Assembly (NCBI GenBank): GCA_020051095.1
Contig: JAGVJN010000005.1
Location: 1-64,000 of the forward strand
Length of the DNA: 64,000 bases
Direction: 5' to 3'
Origin: Pseudomonadota bacterium
GTDB lineage: Bacteria > Pseudomonadota > Gammaproteobacteria > Legionellales > Legionellaceae
Below the pieces are notes generated by a model. That model was not told where the DNA came from and ran no database searches. It was given only the letters and a program-made list of their open reading frames with translations. The translations under genes were made by a program, and so were the position numbers. Shown piece by piece: positions 35,974-44,807 of this stretch (its first letter is position 1; each line of letters begins with the position of its first letter).

Positions 35974-36114
35974 TCACCTTCGCTCACCTCACACTTCGCA
36001 TATAGATGGGCATTGGGTATTTATCTCAAATCCATCTTTATGTATTTCGCCTGTCTAAAAAGATAGCGAAATAATCATCCATAAGTTTCAACCACCTCTT
36101 GCCATTGTTACCCA

Positions 36115-36144
36115 TTGTTTTTAGTATATTTTTTACAGTAAGAT
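36115..36144 (+). promoter_or_regulatory. candidate promoter of the glutamine-synthetase-like operon
   Basis: TTGTTT at 36115-36120 and TAAGAT at 36139-36144 have an 18-base spacer, 40 bases before the first gene of the operon. The match is moderate. Confidence 0.35.
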
Positions 36145-36184
36145 GGACATCAAATAACATCTAGACTTACGAAAAGGACATGTC

Positions 36185-37558
36185 ATGTTATCACCCGAGC
36201 AAGTAAAAACCGTCGAAGACGCTAAACTCATTGTTGAACAACGTCAGTTAAGTCACGTCAAAGTAGGCATATGCGACATGGATGGTGTCCTACGTGGCAA
36301 ATACATGCATAAAGATAAATTTTTCTCCGCTATCGACAAAGGCTTTTCCTTCTGCGATGTGGTATTAGGTTGGGACAGCAAAGATAAACTCTATGACAAT
36401 GTCCAGTATACGGGCTGGCACACCGGTTATCCGGATGCGCCTGTTCAAATCATAGCAGATAGCTGCCGTAACATCGCTTTTGAAGAGGATCAGCTGTTAT
36501 TCCTGTCAGAGTTTCAAGGGGAAGCGAAAGCCATCTGCCCTCGCTCCGTACTAAAGCGTGTTATCAAAAAAGCCAATGACATGGGATTTGAGCCTATGGC
36601 AGCTTTTGAATATGAGTTCTTCTTATTTGATGAAACACCGGATAGTGTTCGCGAGAAAGGCTTTCGTAATTTAAAAACCATCACACCGGATTTTTTTGGT
36701 TATTCGATGATTCGAAATTCTGTTTATGCTGAGCTGTATCATGATATTTTAAACATGTCAGAGATGATGCGTTTTCCAATCGAAGGCCTGCATACAGAAA
36801 CAGGGCCAGGCGTCATTGAAGCGGCCTTAGTCGTCGATCATGCGTTAGAATCTGCTGATAAAGCCGAACTATTTAAAACCTTTATGAAAGTCCTGGCTCA
36901 GCGCCATCATCTGATGGCAACGTTTATGGCAAAATGGTCGTCAGATTACCCGGGTCAAAGTGGCCACATCCATCTCTCCCTTCGCGATAAAGCAACGGAT
37001 AAATCCGCGTTTTACCAAGCGGATGCACCCCATGGCATGAGCCAAGTGCAGAAACATTTCCTTGGCGGACAACAGCAACTAATGCCACACTTTTTAGCTA
37101 TGGTTGCACCGACAATTAATAGTTATACTCGATTAATTCCCGGCTTTTGGGCGCCAACCCATTCCACTTGGGGGATTGAAAACCGAACAACCGCATTGCG
37201 TCTCATTCCAGGACAAGACAAAAGTCAACGCCTTGAATACCGTATTGCTGCTGCCGATGCGAATCCCTATTTGGCTTTAGCGGCAGCTCTTGCGTCGGGA
37301 CTTTATGGTATCGAGCATCAACTTGAACCGTCAGAACCGATTACTGGGAGTGCTTATGATGTTGACCACCCCGCACAGTTAGCCTTGCCAAAGACATTGA
37401 TGGAAGCTGCACAAAATCTTCGGGATTCCGAAGCCGCACACCTCCTGTTTGGAAATGAGTTTGTGGATCATTTTGCCAGCACACGAGAATGGGAGACTCG
37501 GCAATATAACGCCCATATCTCAGATTGGGAACTCGATCGCTATTTTGAAATTATTTAG
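36185..37558 (+). CDS. glutamine-synthetase-like gamma-glutamylamine ligase
   Basis: A 457-residue protein of the glutamine synthetase superfamily. It shows FEPMAAFEYEFFLFD (metal-binding Glu), the IEGLHTETGPGVIEAAL metal/ammonia region, GQSGHIHLSL (ATP/Glu-binding His), STWGIENRTTALRLIPG (substrate-binding Arg) and LEYRIAAADANPYL. The N-terminal VGICDMDGVLRGKY and the lack of the adenylylation loop point to the PuuA/GlnA3/GlnA4 branch rather than true GlnA. The reaction is Glu + amine + ATP to gamma-glutamylamide. It is first of four genes; the next start is eight bases away. See the pathway finding for the likely substrate. Confidence 0.88.
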   Translation: MLSPEQVKTVEDAKLIVEQRQLSHVKVGICDMDGVLRGKYMHKDKFFSAIDKGFSFCDVVLGWDSKDKLYDNVQYTGWHTGYPDAPVQIIADSCRNIAFEEDQLLFLSEFQGEAKAICPRSVLKRVIKKANDMGFEPMAAFEYEFFLFDETPDSVREKGFRNLKTITPDFFGYSMIRNSVYAELYHDILNMSEMMRFPIEGLHTETGPGVIEAALVVDHALESADKAELFKTFMKVLAQRHHLMATFMAKWSSDYPGQSGHIHLSLRDKATDKSAFYQADAPHGMSQVQKHFLGGQQQLMPHFLAMVAPTINSYTRLIPGFWAPTHSTWGIENRTTALRLIPGQDKSQRLEYRIAAADANPYLALAAALASGLYGIEHQLEPSEPITGSAYDVDHPAQLALPKTLMEAAQNLRDSEAAHLLFGNEFVDHFASTREWETRQYNAHISDWELDRYFEII

Positions 37559-37566
37559 AGGAATGC

Positions 37567-38961
37567 ATGAAATCTACGCTACAAGTCATTAGTCCCATCG
37601 ATCAATCCATCTATGTGGAACGTCCCTATGCCAGCGAACAAGACATTTCAACCTGTTTGGAATTAAGTCATGCCGTTCAGAATCGCTGGAAACAGACTGC
37701 GCTTAATGTTCGTAAGGCGCTCTGCCGGGCAGCAGTTTTTAATCTTCTTTCGCAAAGACAAGCCATTGCCAGTGAGTTAAGTTGGCAAATGGGGAGGCCA
37801 ATTGCCTATGCCGGCAACGAACTCGATGGGCTGGCCGAAAGAGCACATTATATGATAGATATTGCTGACACAGCGTTAGCCAACATTCAAGTGCCCCCAA
37901 AAACTGGGTTTAAGCGATTTATCAAACGAGAACCTCTCGGCACTTGTTTTATCATTGCCCCCTGGAATTATCCTTACCTGACAGCAGTCAATGGCATCAT
38001 CCCAGCACTCCTTGCCGGCAATACGGTTATTCTAAAACACTCCGCCCAAACCCCGCTGGTTGCAGAGCGATTTTTTCAAGCGTTTACTGAAGCCGGTCTC
38101 CCCGAGGGCGTATTTCAATTCATGAACTTAAGCCATACCCATACTGAACAAGTCATTCAATCTGATTTAATCAATCAGGTTGTGTTTACAGGCTCGGTTA
38201 GTGGCGGCAAACAAGTTGAAAAAGCGGCACTGGGTCGGTTTATTCCCATTTGCTTAGAGCTGGGCGGCAAAGACCCTGCCTATGTTCGAGCCGATGCTAA
38301 GCTAGATTATGCCGTTGCAACAACGATGGATGGGGCATTCTTTAACTCAGGTCAGTCTTGTTGTGGCATTGAACGAATCTATGTTCATCGCGCTTGTTTT
38401 GATGAATTTATTCACCAATCAAAACTATTGGTGAACCAATATCGACTGGGGCCTGCAGACGATCCATCCGTTACCTTGGGCCCCATGGTCAGTGCCCAAG
38501 CCGCAGACTTTGTCCGCAAACAAATCCAAGAAGCGATTAAAAGTGGTGCCACACCCTTGATTGATCCTACTCATTTTGACCATGATAAACCCGGCACAGC
38601 CTACCTTGCCCCACAAATATTAGTCAATATCAACCATCAAATGCGCATCATGCAAGAAGAAACGTTTGGCCCTGTCGTTTGCGTGATGGCCGTGGATAGC
38701 GATGAAGAAGCAATTTACTTAATGAATGATAGCCAATATGGGCTAACCGCTTCTGTCTTTAGCGAAGATATTGATGCGGCAGTTGCTATTGGCGAGCAAG
38801 TGCAAACTGGGACGTTTTTTGTCAACCGCTGCGATTATCTCGACCCAGCCCTTGCATGGACGGGGGTGAAAGATTCAGGCCGTGGTTGCTCGTTATCCGA
38901 ACTGGGTTTTGCCACCTTCACCCAACCAAAGTCATTTCACATTAAGCAGTTGAGTAAATAA
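37567..38961 (+). CDS. NAD(P)-dependent aldehyde dehydrogenase
   Basis: A 464-residue aldehyde dehydrogenase. Visible motifs are IIAPWNYPYL, the cofactor loop FTGSVSGGKQVEKAA, the catalytic Glu in LELGGKDPAYV, the catalytic Cys in FFNSGQSCCGIERIYVH, and EETFGPVVCVM. The enzyme oxidises an aldehyde to the acid. In this operon the likely substrate is a gamma-glutamyl-aminoaldehyde, the counterpart of PuuC. The start has AGAGGAATGC just before it, and the stop is two bases from the next start, so translation is coupled. Confidence 0.92.
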   Translation: MKSTLQVISPIDQSIYVERPYASEQDISTCLELSHAVQNRWKQTALNVRKALCRAAVFNLLSQRQAIASELSWQMGRPIAYAGNELDGLAERAHYMIDIADTALANIQVPPKTGFKRFIKREPLGTCFIIAPWNYPYLTAVNGIIPALLAGNTVILKHSAQTPLVAERFFQAFTEAGLPEGVFQFMNLSHTHTEQVIQSDLINQVVFTGSVSGGKQVEKAALGRFIPICLELGGKDPAYVRADAKLDYAVATTMDGAFFNSGQSCCGIERIYVHRACFDEFIHQSKLLVNQYRLGPADDPSVTLGPMVSAQAADFVRKQIQEAIKSGATPLIDPTHFDHDKPGTAYLAPQILVNINHQMRIMQEETFGPVVCVMAVDSDEEAIYLMNDSQYGLTASVFSEDIDAAVAIGEQVQTGTFFVNRCDYLDPALAWTGVKDSGRGCSLSELGFATFTQPKSFHIKQLSK

Positions 38962-38963
38962 TT

Positions 38964-40130
38964 ATGAATCAGTTTTTACAAGCCACTTGGAATTATCCAA
39001 CATCCATCCATGTTGGAGCCGGAAAAGTCAATGAGCTCGGCAAATTATGTCACCAAATAGACCTGACTACCGTCTTATTGGTAACTGATCCAGGCTTAGT
39101 TCAACTGCCCTTTTGCCAACAATTGATCGCAAACGCTCAGCAATCAGGACTCACCATTCCTGTTTTTTCCAATATCCAATCAAACCCTACGGGTGAAAAT
39201 GTTAATGCAGGCGTTGATGTCTATCGTCATCATCATTGCCAAGGTGTTATCGCTCTGGGGGGTGGTTCCGCAATAGATGCCGGTAAGGCAATTGCCTTGA
39301 TGAGTGGCCAAGAACTCCCTCTTTGGACATTCGAAGATGTTGGCGATAATTGGCGTAAAATCCGTGTTGATGGTATTGCACCGAGTATTGCCATCCCAAC
39401 AACCGCGGGCACGGGTTCAGAGGTAGGGCGCGCATCCGTTATCACCGATGCCAAACACCAAGTAAAACGCATTATTTTTCACCCACTCATGTTGCCTAAG
39501 CAGGTAATCCTTGACCCTGAATTAAGCGCAAGCTTACCCGCACCACTGACTGCCGCAACCGGCATGGATGCGTTATCTCATAGCTTAGAAGCCTATTGTG
39601 CCAAAGGATACCACCCAATGGCGGATGGCATAGCCATGCAAGCTATGGCTATGGTAAAAGATAATTTACTCAAAGCATATCAGGATGGACATAATTTAGA
39701 GGCTAGGACCCATCTCTTGGTTGCCTCAGCGATGGGGGCAACTGCATTCCAAAAGGGCCTGGGCGCCATGCACGCCTTAGCGCATCCGTTAGGCGCCGTT
39801 TATAATGCCCATCATGGCCGCTTAAATGCCATTTTAATGCCATATGTGTTAATGGCTAACCGACCTGCAATTCAATCCCGAATTGAAACAATAACGCCTT
39901 TTTTAAAGATTGCTAATGGCTTTAATGGGTTTGTCGATTGGATAATCGAACTAAGGCGCTCACTTGCCATTGAACCTTGCTTACGTGACATTGGCATCGA
40001 TGAAGCACACGTTGAACGCATTGCCTACATGGCAACCGAAGATGCTGCCGCGGCCTGCAACCCTGTTTCGTTTACTGCCGCAGACTACGAACAGATATTG
40101 CTTGCTGCCATTGATGGGAAGGTTGGCTAA
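38964..40130 (+). CDS. iron-containing (group III) alcohol dehydrogenase
   Basis: A 388-residue protein. The NAD-binding GGGSAIDAGKA, the phosphate loop TTAGTGSEVGRASVI, and the metal ligands in TGMDALSHSLEAY and LAHPLGAVYNAHHGRLNA are all present, so an intact Fe(II) or Zn(II) active site is expected. The family interconverts primary alcohols and aldehydes. In this operon it takes the place held by the amine oxidase PuuB in the putrescine pathway, which points to a hydroxyl-bearing amine as substrate. Its stop overlaps the next start by one base. Confidence 0.92.
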   Translation: MNQFLQATWNYPTSIHVGAGKVNELGKLCHQIDLTTVLLVTDPGLVQLPFCQQLIANAQQSGLTIPVFSNIQSNPTGENVNAGVDVYRHHHCQGVIALGGGSAIDAGKAIALMSGQELPLWTFEDVGDNWRKIRVDGIAPSIAIPTTAGTGSEVGRASVITDAKHQVKRIIFHPLMLPKQVILDPELSASLPAPLTAATGMDALSHSLEAYCAKGYHPMADGIAMQAMAMVKDNLLKAYQDGHNLEARTHLLVASAMGATAFQKGLGAMHALAHPLGAVYNAHHGRLNAILMPYVLMANRPAIQSRIETITPFLKIANGFNGFVDWIIELRRSLAIEPCLRDIGIDEAHVERIAYMATEDAAAACNPVSFTAADYEQILLAAIDGKVG

Positions 40131-40843
40131 TGGTACGCTTAGGACTCATAAATTGTGATCCACTATCACCACAGGTTATTGAACAGTATGGTGACTACCC
40201 AACGATGTTCGCCAACTTTTTTGCATCCACCCGCTACCCAATTACATGGACAGTTTTTGATGCCGTGAACCAAGCACTGCCGGAAAATGTGCATGATTTT
40301 GATGCGTATGTCATTACCGGCAGTCGTTATGGCGTGCTCGATCCCGATCCCTGGATCCAAATGTTGTTAACGTTTATACAACAGCTTTGGAAGTCACAAA
40401 TCAAAACCATCGGCATTTGTTTTGGCCATCAAGCCATAGCGCAAGCCTTAGGCGGACAAGTCAATCGCGCAGCCAATGGCTGGGGGTTAGGCGTCAGTAA
40501 AGCAACGATATTAGAGCAAAAACCTTGGATGAAACCCTGGCAACCTGCGTTCCAGGTTTGTGTCAGCCATCAAGATCAAGTCCTAAAATTGCCGCCTCAT
40601 GCACAATGTTTAGCTAAAACGAATCACTCACCGATAGCGATGATGGAACTTGGTGAAATATTCTTATCCTTTCAAGGGCATCCTGAATTTAACCAAACCT
40701 ACGCTCGATATTTAATTGAAAAACGAAAGGGTTTATTTGAAGCTGAAATCTATGAAAACTTTATCAGCTCCTTATCCTTAAGCATTGATACCGAATTACT
40801 TGCAAACTGGGTAGTGAATTTTATAGTTCTTCCAAAACGCTAA
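40130..40843 (+). CDS. class I glutamine amidotransferase-type gamma-glutamyl hydrolase
   Basis: A 237-residue protein with the triad of class I amidotransferases: Cys in GICFGHQAIAQALGG, and His-Glu in FQGHPEFN. The ITGSRYGVLD oxyanion segment precedes them. Stand-alone members such as PuuD split gamma-glutamyl bonds. As last gene of this operon it should free glutamate and the oxidised amine. The start ATG uses the last base of the preceding TAA. The length fits stand-alone glutaminase-like proteins rather than GMP synthase. Confidence 0.9.
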   Translation: MVRLGLINCDPLSPQVIEQYGDYPTMFANFFASTRYPITWTVFDAVNQALPENVHDFDAYVITGSRYGVLDPDPWIQMLLTFIQQLWKSQIKTIGICFGHQAIAQALGGQVNRAANGWGLGVSKATILEQKPWMKPWQPAFQVCVSHQDQVLKLPPHAQCLAKTNHSPIAMMELGEIFLSFQGHPEFNQTYARYLIEKRKGLFEAEIYENFISSLSLSIDTELLANWVVNFIVLPKR

Positions 40844-40978
40844 ACTCACTGCCTTACCACCAACCTATCTGTTCACATTTCAACAAATTCATTGATTAAA
40901 AGATCACATTATGTTATAAATGCTCATCATATTAACATTTATATCATTTTAAATTCAGAATCTCATACGGAGCAAAAC

Positions 40979-43285
40979 ATGCGTTTATCTCTACCACCGG
41001 CTAACTTTAAAGAGTTACATACACTCGTCGAACACTATAATCAGGTTCCCGAAGAGGAAAAGGTTAAGCAGCTATTTTATCTACAACAAATAAACTATCT
41101 ATTAAATACGCTAACCTATGACGAGGATCTGTTTCTTTGGGTACACCAAAAAGGAGAGGAAGGTTGGCCTAAAGCTTTAAAACAAATGGGCATTAATGTG
41201 TATGGATCGTTTTTTCTAAAAACATTTCAATTTGCTCAAGCCGTTTCAGAAGCGGTTAAAGAAACCGTTGATTACGATAAAACGCCCATTGATGTCCATG
41301 AAAATCCATCCCTTCGCTATGATTTGATGCAAGAAAGAGATGCATTATTTGAGAAAAACACCCCATACGATGACTGTAAAGAGAAATATATCAAGCTATC
41401 TTGTCAATTAAATGCGATCAATCAGGCTGATGAACACACTAAAAGAAAAATAGCCAATCAAACATTAATTCTCGCAAACGCAAAACAAAAAATTCATCAT
41501 ATCGTCTATCCTGATACCGAAATGACGACCGGAACCGGCTATCAAACAAAAGCGCTAGGTAACCATGTCAATAATTACAATTATACATTCTCCATGAACG
41601 GTAGCCCTAAGAAAATGGTATTTCGTGCCGAAGACCGATTAAGCCGAAAAGACGACCAAATTTTGGAGAGTTTACCCGTCTCAAAGTACTTCATTGAAGA
41701 TTATGCCATGTTCATGATGGCATTTAAGGAGAAAGAAGAAGATGAAATTGCTATTCAGCCAGTGGCATTAAGCCAATTTGCTAAAAAAGGTGATTTATCA
41801 AACATTGCCAAAACATTAAGAGAAAGTCCTACAAAAGCCAATGACATTGGGTCTCAAACGATCTACTATTTTGAGCAATTAGTTGATTTTTGTACGAAGT
41901 TGATTAACTCAGGGCACTACCATCCCGATATCAAGTTAACCAATTTCTTAGTAGATAATAATTTAATCCGCGTCAGCGATAGAAAAACCATTATCAAAGA
42001 CAAGCAACCTAAGGCTGGAATGATACGTAGTACGCCAATGTTTGCACCAAATGAATATTTGCTATGCCTTAACCCTAGCATGGATGGATTTAACTTCCAT
42101 GGCTTATTAAATAACATGGACATGGAAGCATTTATGGCTTTCCAATTAGGCATGGCATTAAAACAGTTTTTGATTTTAACCCAAATGGAAGAGCTTCCCA
42201 ATGAATTCAGGGATCCCGACTTAAGCGTCGCATCCTATTTTAAAAAGCCCACCAATGTCATCCATAATTTATCCTTATTAATTAAAGAGCTTACCCGAGA
42301 AGACCCCAATAAACGCTTGAAAGTTACCAATATTCAAAAACTGCTAGGCCATCGAAACAAACCTGTTGATGAGTTTATGAAAGAAATCGAGAAGGTGCTC
42401 CCTTCTTCTGATTTAGGAGTTCAAGAGGATATTGATAAGATCCAAGAACTTCTTAAGCAGGACTTAACTGGCCAGGCATTGCTAGAAGGCGCAAACCCCC
42501 TCTTCAATAAAATAAAAACAATGCAACCTAAAGAGCATCGGGTAATCCGCTTGGCAGAAAAATTAGCCATCAAATGCTACGATAATGCTTCTAAGGATTT
42601 TTGCTCAAAACTTGTTAACGATATCGATAGTTTAATGGCAAAGCACGCCCAATATGATTGGGATAGTGCGCCTTGGTATCGGAAATTTCTTCATTATGTC
42701 ACCTTTGGCTGGTTCAAAGTTAAGAGCACAACGACGGAAGAATATTTATCCAAGGTAAACCATGGATTGAATTTAAAAAGTGATGCGTTTCGAGCACACT
42801 TGCCACAATTTTTCTTCTTACCTGACAATCATCTTGATGCGTTAGGGAAATCGAAAGTTGAAAACTTGGGTATTTTTATCAATGTTCATCTAAAAGAAAT
42901 TGATAAATCGTTTGACAAACAATCATCAAACTCAGGTTCTGCAAGCTCCGATTCAGAATCACCCAAAGGTAGCCCAAAAGCCTTAGGAACCCTTAGCTCT
43001 GAGGAAGATAACAGCAGCACTGGCTCATTACCAACAGGTTCTGTCCAGATTAACACTGGCAAGATTGCCGTTGAGGGGTCTAAAGAGGATGCTAAATGGT
43101 CTAAAATATGTGATAGCCTCCTGAATGAAAGTAAAAAAAAGCCATCGAAGTTAGAGTGGGTTGGTAGTCATAACTCTATTTTCTCCAAAGGAGATAGCGA
43201 AAGGCATAAAAAATTGAAGCGTCCTCCTCTTAGTGAAAAAACGTTTGTTCCACCAGAAGATGTAGCACCTGCTATTGGTAAATAG
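40979..43285 (+). CDS. protein-kinase-like protein with Ser-rich tail
   Basis: 768 residues from the ATG at 40979, which has CGGAG upstream; the frame is open to 40892 without a site. The kinase signature is diverged but readable: HPDIKLTNFLV at 315-325 (Asp317, Lys319, Asn322), SDRK at 333-336 where DFG is expected, an APNEYL segment like APE near 353, and a closing EDPNKRLKV. A long helical region follows, then a Ser/Gly/Asp-rich linker near 640-690 and a basic end. The missing DFG glycine and the unusual loop leave activity open. I infer a kinase-type effector. It lies downstream of the amidotransferase gene but after a 135-base gap. Confidence 0.75.
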   Translation: MRLSLPPANFKELHTLVEHYNQVPEEEKVKQLFYLQQINYLLNTLTYDEDLFLWVHQKGEEGWPKALKQMGINVYGSFFLKTFQFAQAVSEAVKETVDYDKTPIDVHENPSLRYDLMQERDALFEKNTPYDDCKEKYIKLSCQLNAINQADEHTKRKIANQTLILANAKQKIHHIVYPDTEMTTGTGYQTKALGNHVNNYNYTFSMNGSPKKMVFRAEDRLSRKDDQILESLPVSKYFIEDYAMFMMAFKEKEEDEIAIQPVALSQFAKKGDLSNIAKTLRESPTKANDIGSQTIYYFEQLVDFCTKLINSGHYHPDIKLTNFLVDNNLIRVSDRKTIIKDKQPKAGMIRSTPMFAPNEYLLCLNPSMDGFNFHGLLNNMDMEAFMAFQLGMALKQFLILTQMEELPNEFRDPDLSVASYFKKPTNVIHNLSLLIKELTREDPNKRLKVTNIQKLLGHRNKPVDEFMKEIEKVLPSSDLGVQEDIDKIQELLKQDLTGQALLEGANPLFNKIKTMQPKEHRVIRLAEKLAIKCYDNASKDFCSKLVNDIDSLMAKHAQYDWDSAPWYRKFLHYVTFGWFKVKSTTTEEYLSKVNHGLNLKSDAFRAHLPQFFFLPDNHLDALGKSKVENLGIFINVHLKEIDKSFDKQSSNSGSASSDSESPKGSPKALGTLSSEEDNSSTGSLPTGSVQINTGKIAVEGSKEDAKWSKICDSLLNESKKKPSKLEWVGSHNSIFSKGDSERHKKLKRPPLSEKTFVPPEDVAPAIGK

Positions 43286-43342
43286 CTATTAGAGTGATGC
43301 CCTGAAAAGCCGCTGAATCACAGCTTCGCTTGATGCCTGCTT

Positions 43343-43376
43343 AATCCCGCATTAGGCGAAGCCGTGATGCGGGATT
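43343..43376. terminator. hairpin between convergent genes
   Basis: AATCCCGCAT at 43343-43352 pairs with ATGCGGGATT at 43367-43376. It lies between the kinase-like gene and the VOC gene, both ending here. Related CCCGCAT..ATGCGGG hairpins occur at 46292-46318, so this may be a REP-type repeat that also serves as a transcript end. Confidence 0.5.
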
Positions 43377-43399
43377 TCGGTGATAACAATTGCGATCTT

Positions 43400-43768
43400 T
43401 CAATCAAAAATATACGCCACCCGTAATCGATGCCCATCGGGGCATTGCCCTAAGAAAGTATATCCATACCCCATATTCATAGGCTTTTGGATAACGTCGA
43501 CATGCCGTTGTTGCCAATGCTGATAATAGCTATCGACTGCTTCTTGATTATCAACCATCACACACAATTCACTAGAGCCAGGGACGCCATCGGTCTTCGG
43601 AGACACCGCTTGTTTTGACCAAAAACCAAGCTTGATACCGTTTTTAAGTAGAACAATGGAGTAATTCTCGGAAGAAGGGATATGCTCACCATCAAATAAG
43701 GCGGCATAAAACGCCCCACTTTTCGATGGCTTTTCAACATAATAAACAATATAATTGGGTAAACTCAT
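43400..43768 (-). CDS. VOC-family (glyoxalase/bleomycin-resistance-like) protein
   Basis: A 122-residue protein with the paired beta-alpha-beta layout of the vicinal oxygen chelate fold: YYVEKPSKSGAFYAALFDGE at the start, SELCVMVDNQEAVDSYYQHW in the middle and GYTFLGQCPDGHRLRVAYI at the end. Members bind metals or sequester drugs; the substrate is unknown. GGAG precedes the ATG. It sits 108 bases downstream of a WYL-type regulator on the same strand, a common arrangement for a regulator and its target. Confidence 0.85.
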   Translation of the reverse strand: MSLPNYIVYYVEKPSKSGAFYAALFDGEHIPSSENYSIVLLKNGIKLGFWSKQAVSPKTDGVPGSSELCVMVDNQEAVDSYYQHWQQRHVDVIQKPMNMGYGYTFLGQCPDGHRLRVAYIFD

Positions 43769-43876
43769 AATACACTCCTATAACAAATAATTGGGATAAC
43801 TTGACAGGCTAGCTATCAACCTTGATGTCATTTGATGAGAATACAAGAAGGGCATGACAGTTTCTGTCAGTAGTGA

Positions 43877-44566
43877 TTAGGACGATGGAATATTATGAAT
43901 GGCTCGCCATTGTTTTAATAATAACGCCTTGCTTTTGGGGTAACGGGTTTCATTCACTTCAATTTGGCATATTCGGTCGGCTCGAAAATGACGAAAATCT
44001 TGCCGCAACTGACACCAAGCAATCATGACTCGGACTTGATCAAAATAGGCAAGTCCAATCGGCCATACTGTCCGCTTCGTTTGCTGACCTTGGCCATCTT
44101 CATAGAGCATGCAAATTTCTCGCTCAAAACGTATTGCTTGTCTTATTAGCGTTAATGGCTCTTCTTCTGCGGATATGGTTTGGCTAGGCCCCACCAGTAA
44201 ACTGGAGAGGTCTAATTGCCCTCGTAGCTTAGGAGGGAGAACCGCTGCAATTTTAGCCAAGGCATTGGTCGCGGCAGCCCCAAGGGTATCATCCGTTTTT
44301 TTACTCACCCAGCGAATGCCTAACACCAAGCTTTCAATTTCTTCTTCGCTAAACATCAACGGCGGCAACATGAAACTGGGCTTTAACACATAGCCAACGC
44401 CCGCTTCGCCACTAATCTCTGCGCCTTGGGCTTGGAGGCTGGCAATGTCTCGGTATAAGGTTCGTAAGCTGATATTTAATTCAGACGCAAGCCGTTGCCC
44501 ACTGACTGGATGGCGGTGGCGTCTGAGAATTTGTAGCAGTTGAAATAATCGGTCAGTTCGGGACAT
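43877..44566 (-). CDS. YafY-type WYL-domain transcriptional regulator
   Basis: 229 residues from the ATG at 44566; a TTG two codons earlier is also open. The N-terminal winged helix (RLFQLLQILRRHRHPVSGQR, then LNISLRTLYRDIASLQAQGA) is the HTH_11 type. It is followed by GEAGVGYVLKPSFMLPPLMF and then a WYL-like domain to the end, with WPIGLAYFDQVRVMIAWCQL. Such regulators respond to a ligand or nucleic acid through the WYL part. The likely target is the VOC gene just downstream. The MITE at 44643-44785 has inserted 77 bases upstream of its start. Confidence 0.88.
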   Translation of the reverse strand: MSRTDRLFQLLQILRRHRHPVSGQRLASELNISLRTLYRDIASLQAQGAEISGEAGVGYVLKPSFMLPPLMFSEEEIESLVLGIRWVSKKTDDTLGAAATNALAKIAAVLPPKLRGQLDLSSLLVGPSQTISAEEEPLTLIRQAIRFEREICMLYEDGQGQQTKRTVWPIGLAYFDQVRVMIAWCQLRQDFRHFRADRICQIEVNETRYPKSKALLLKQWRAIHNIPSS

Positions 44567-44642
44567 GGTCAATCAATGTTGTAAAATGGATACCATACCA
44601 ATTAATGAGAAACCTTGGTATAGTGCGCCTTTGCAATCATAA

Positions 44643-44785
44643 CTTTGTACCGGACAATTTTTTAATTAAGCCGTCGTTGCGAGCTTTGCGAAGCAATCCG
44701 GTTCGATCTCTGAACTGAAATCTGCTCTGGATTGCTTCGCAAAGCTCGCAACGACAGGGTTAGTAAGAAATTATCCCATACAAAG
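44643..44785. mobile_element. MITE with CTTTGTAC ends and perfect 9-bp target duplication
   Basis: The left end CTTTGTACCGGACAAT and right end ATTATCCCATACAAAG are inverted. The core CCGTCGTTGCGAGC..CAATCC / GGATTGCTTCG..GCTCGCAACGACAGG is a long palindrome. The 143-bp element is flanked on both sides by CAATCATAA (44634-44642 and 44786-44794), a perfect direct repeat. It encodes no protein. It fills the space between the WYL regulator gene and the methyltransferase gene, so it may supply or disturb their promoters. Confidence 0.92.
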
Positions 44786-44807
44786 CAATCATAACAGGAT
44801 TTTGACA

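Noticed and set aside
40130-40843. Class I amidotransferase as GMP synthase subunit
   Set aside because: There is no ATP pyrophosphatase domain, and the operon context fits a gamma-glutamyl hydrolase better.
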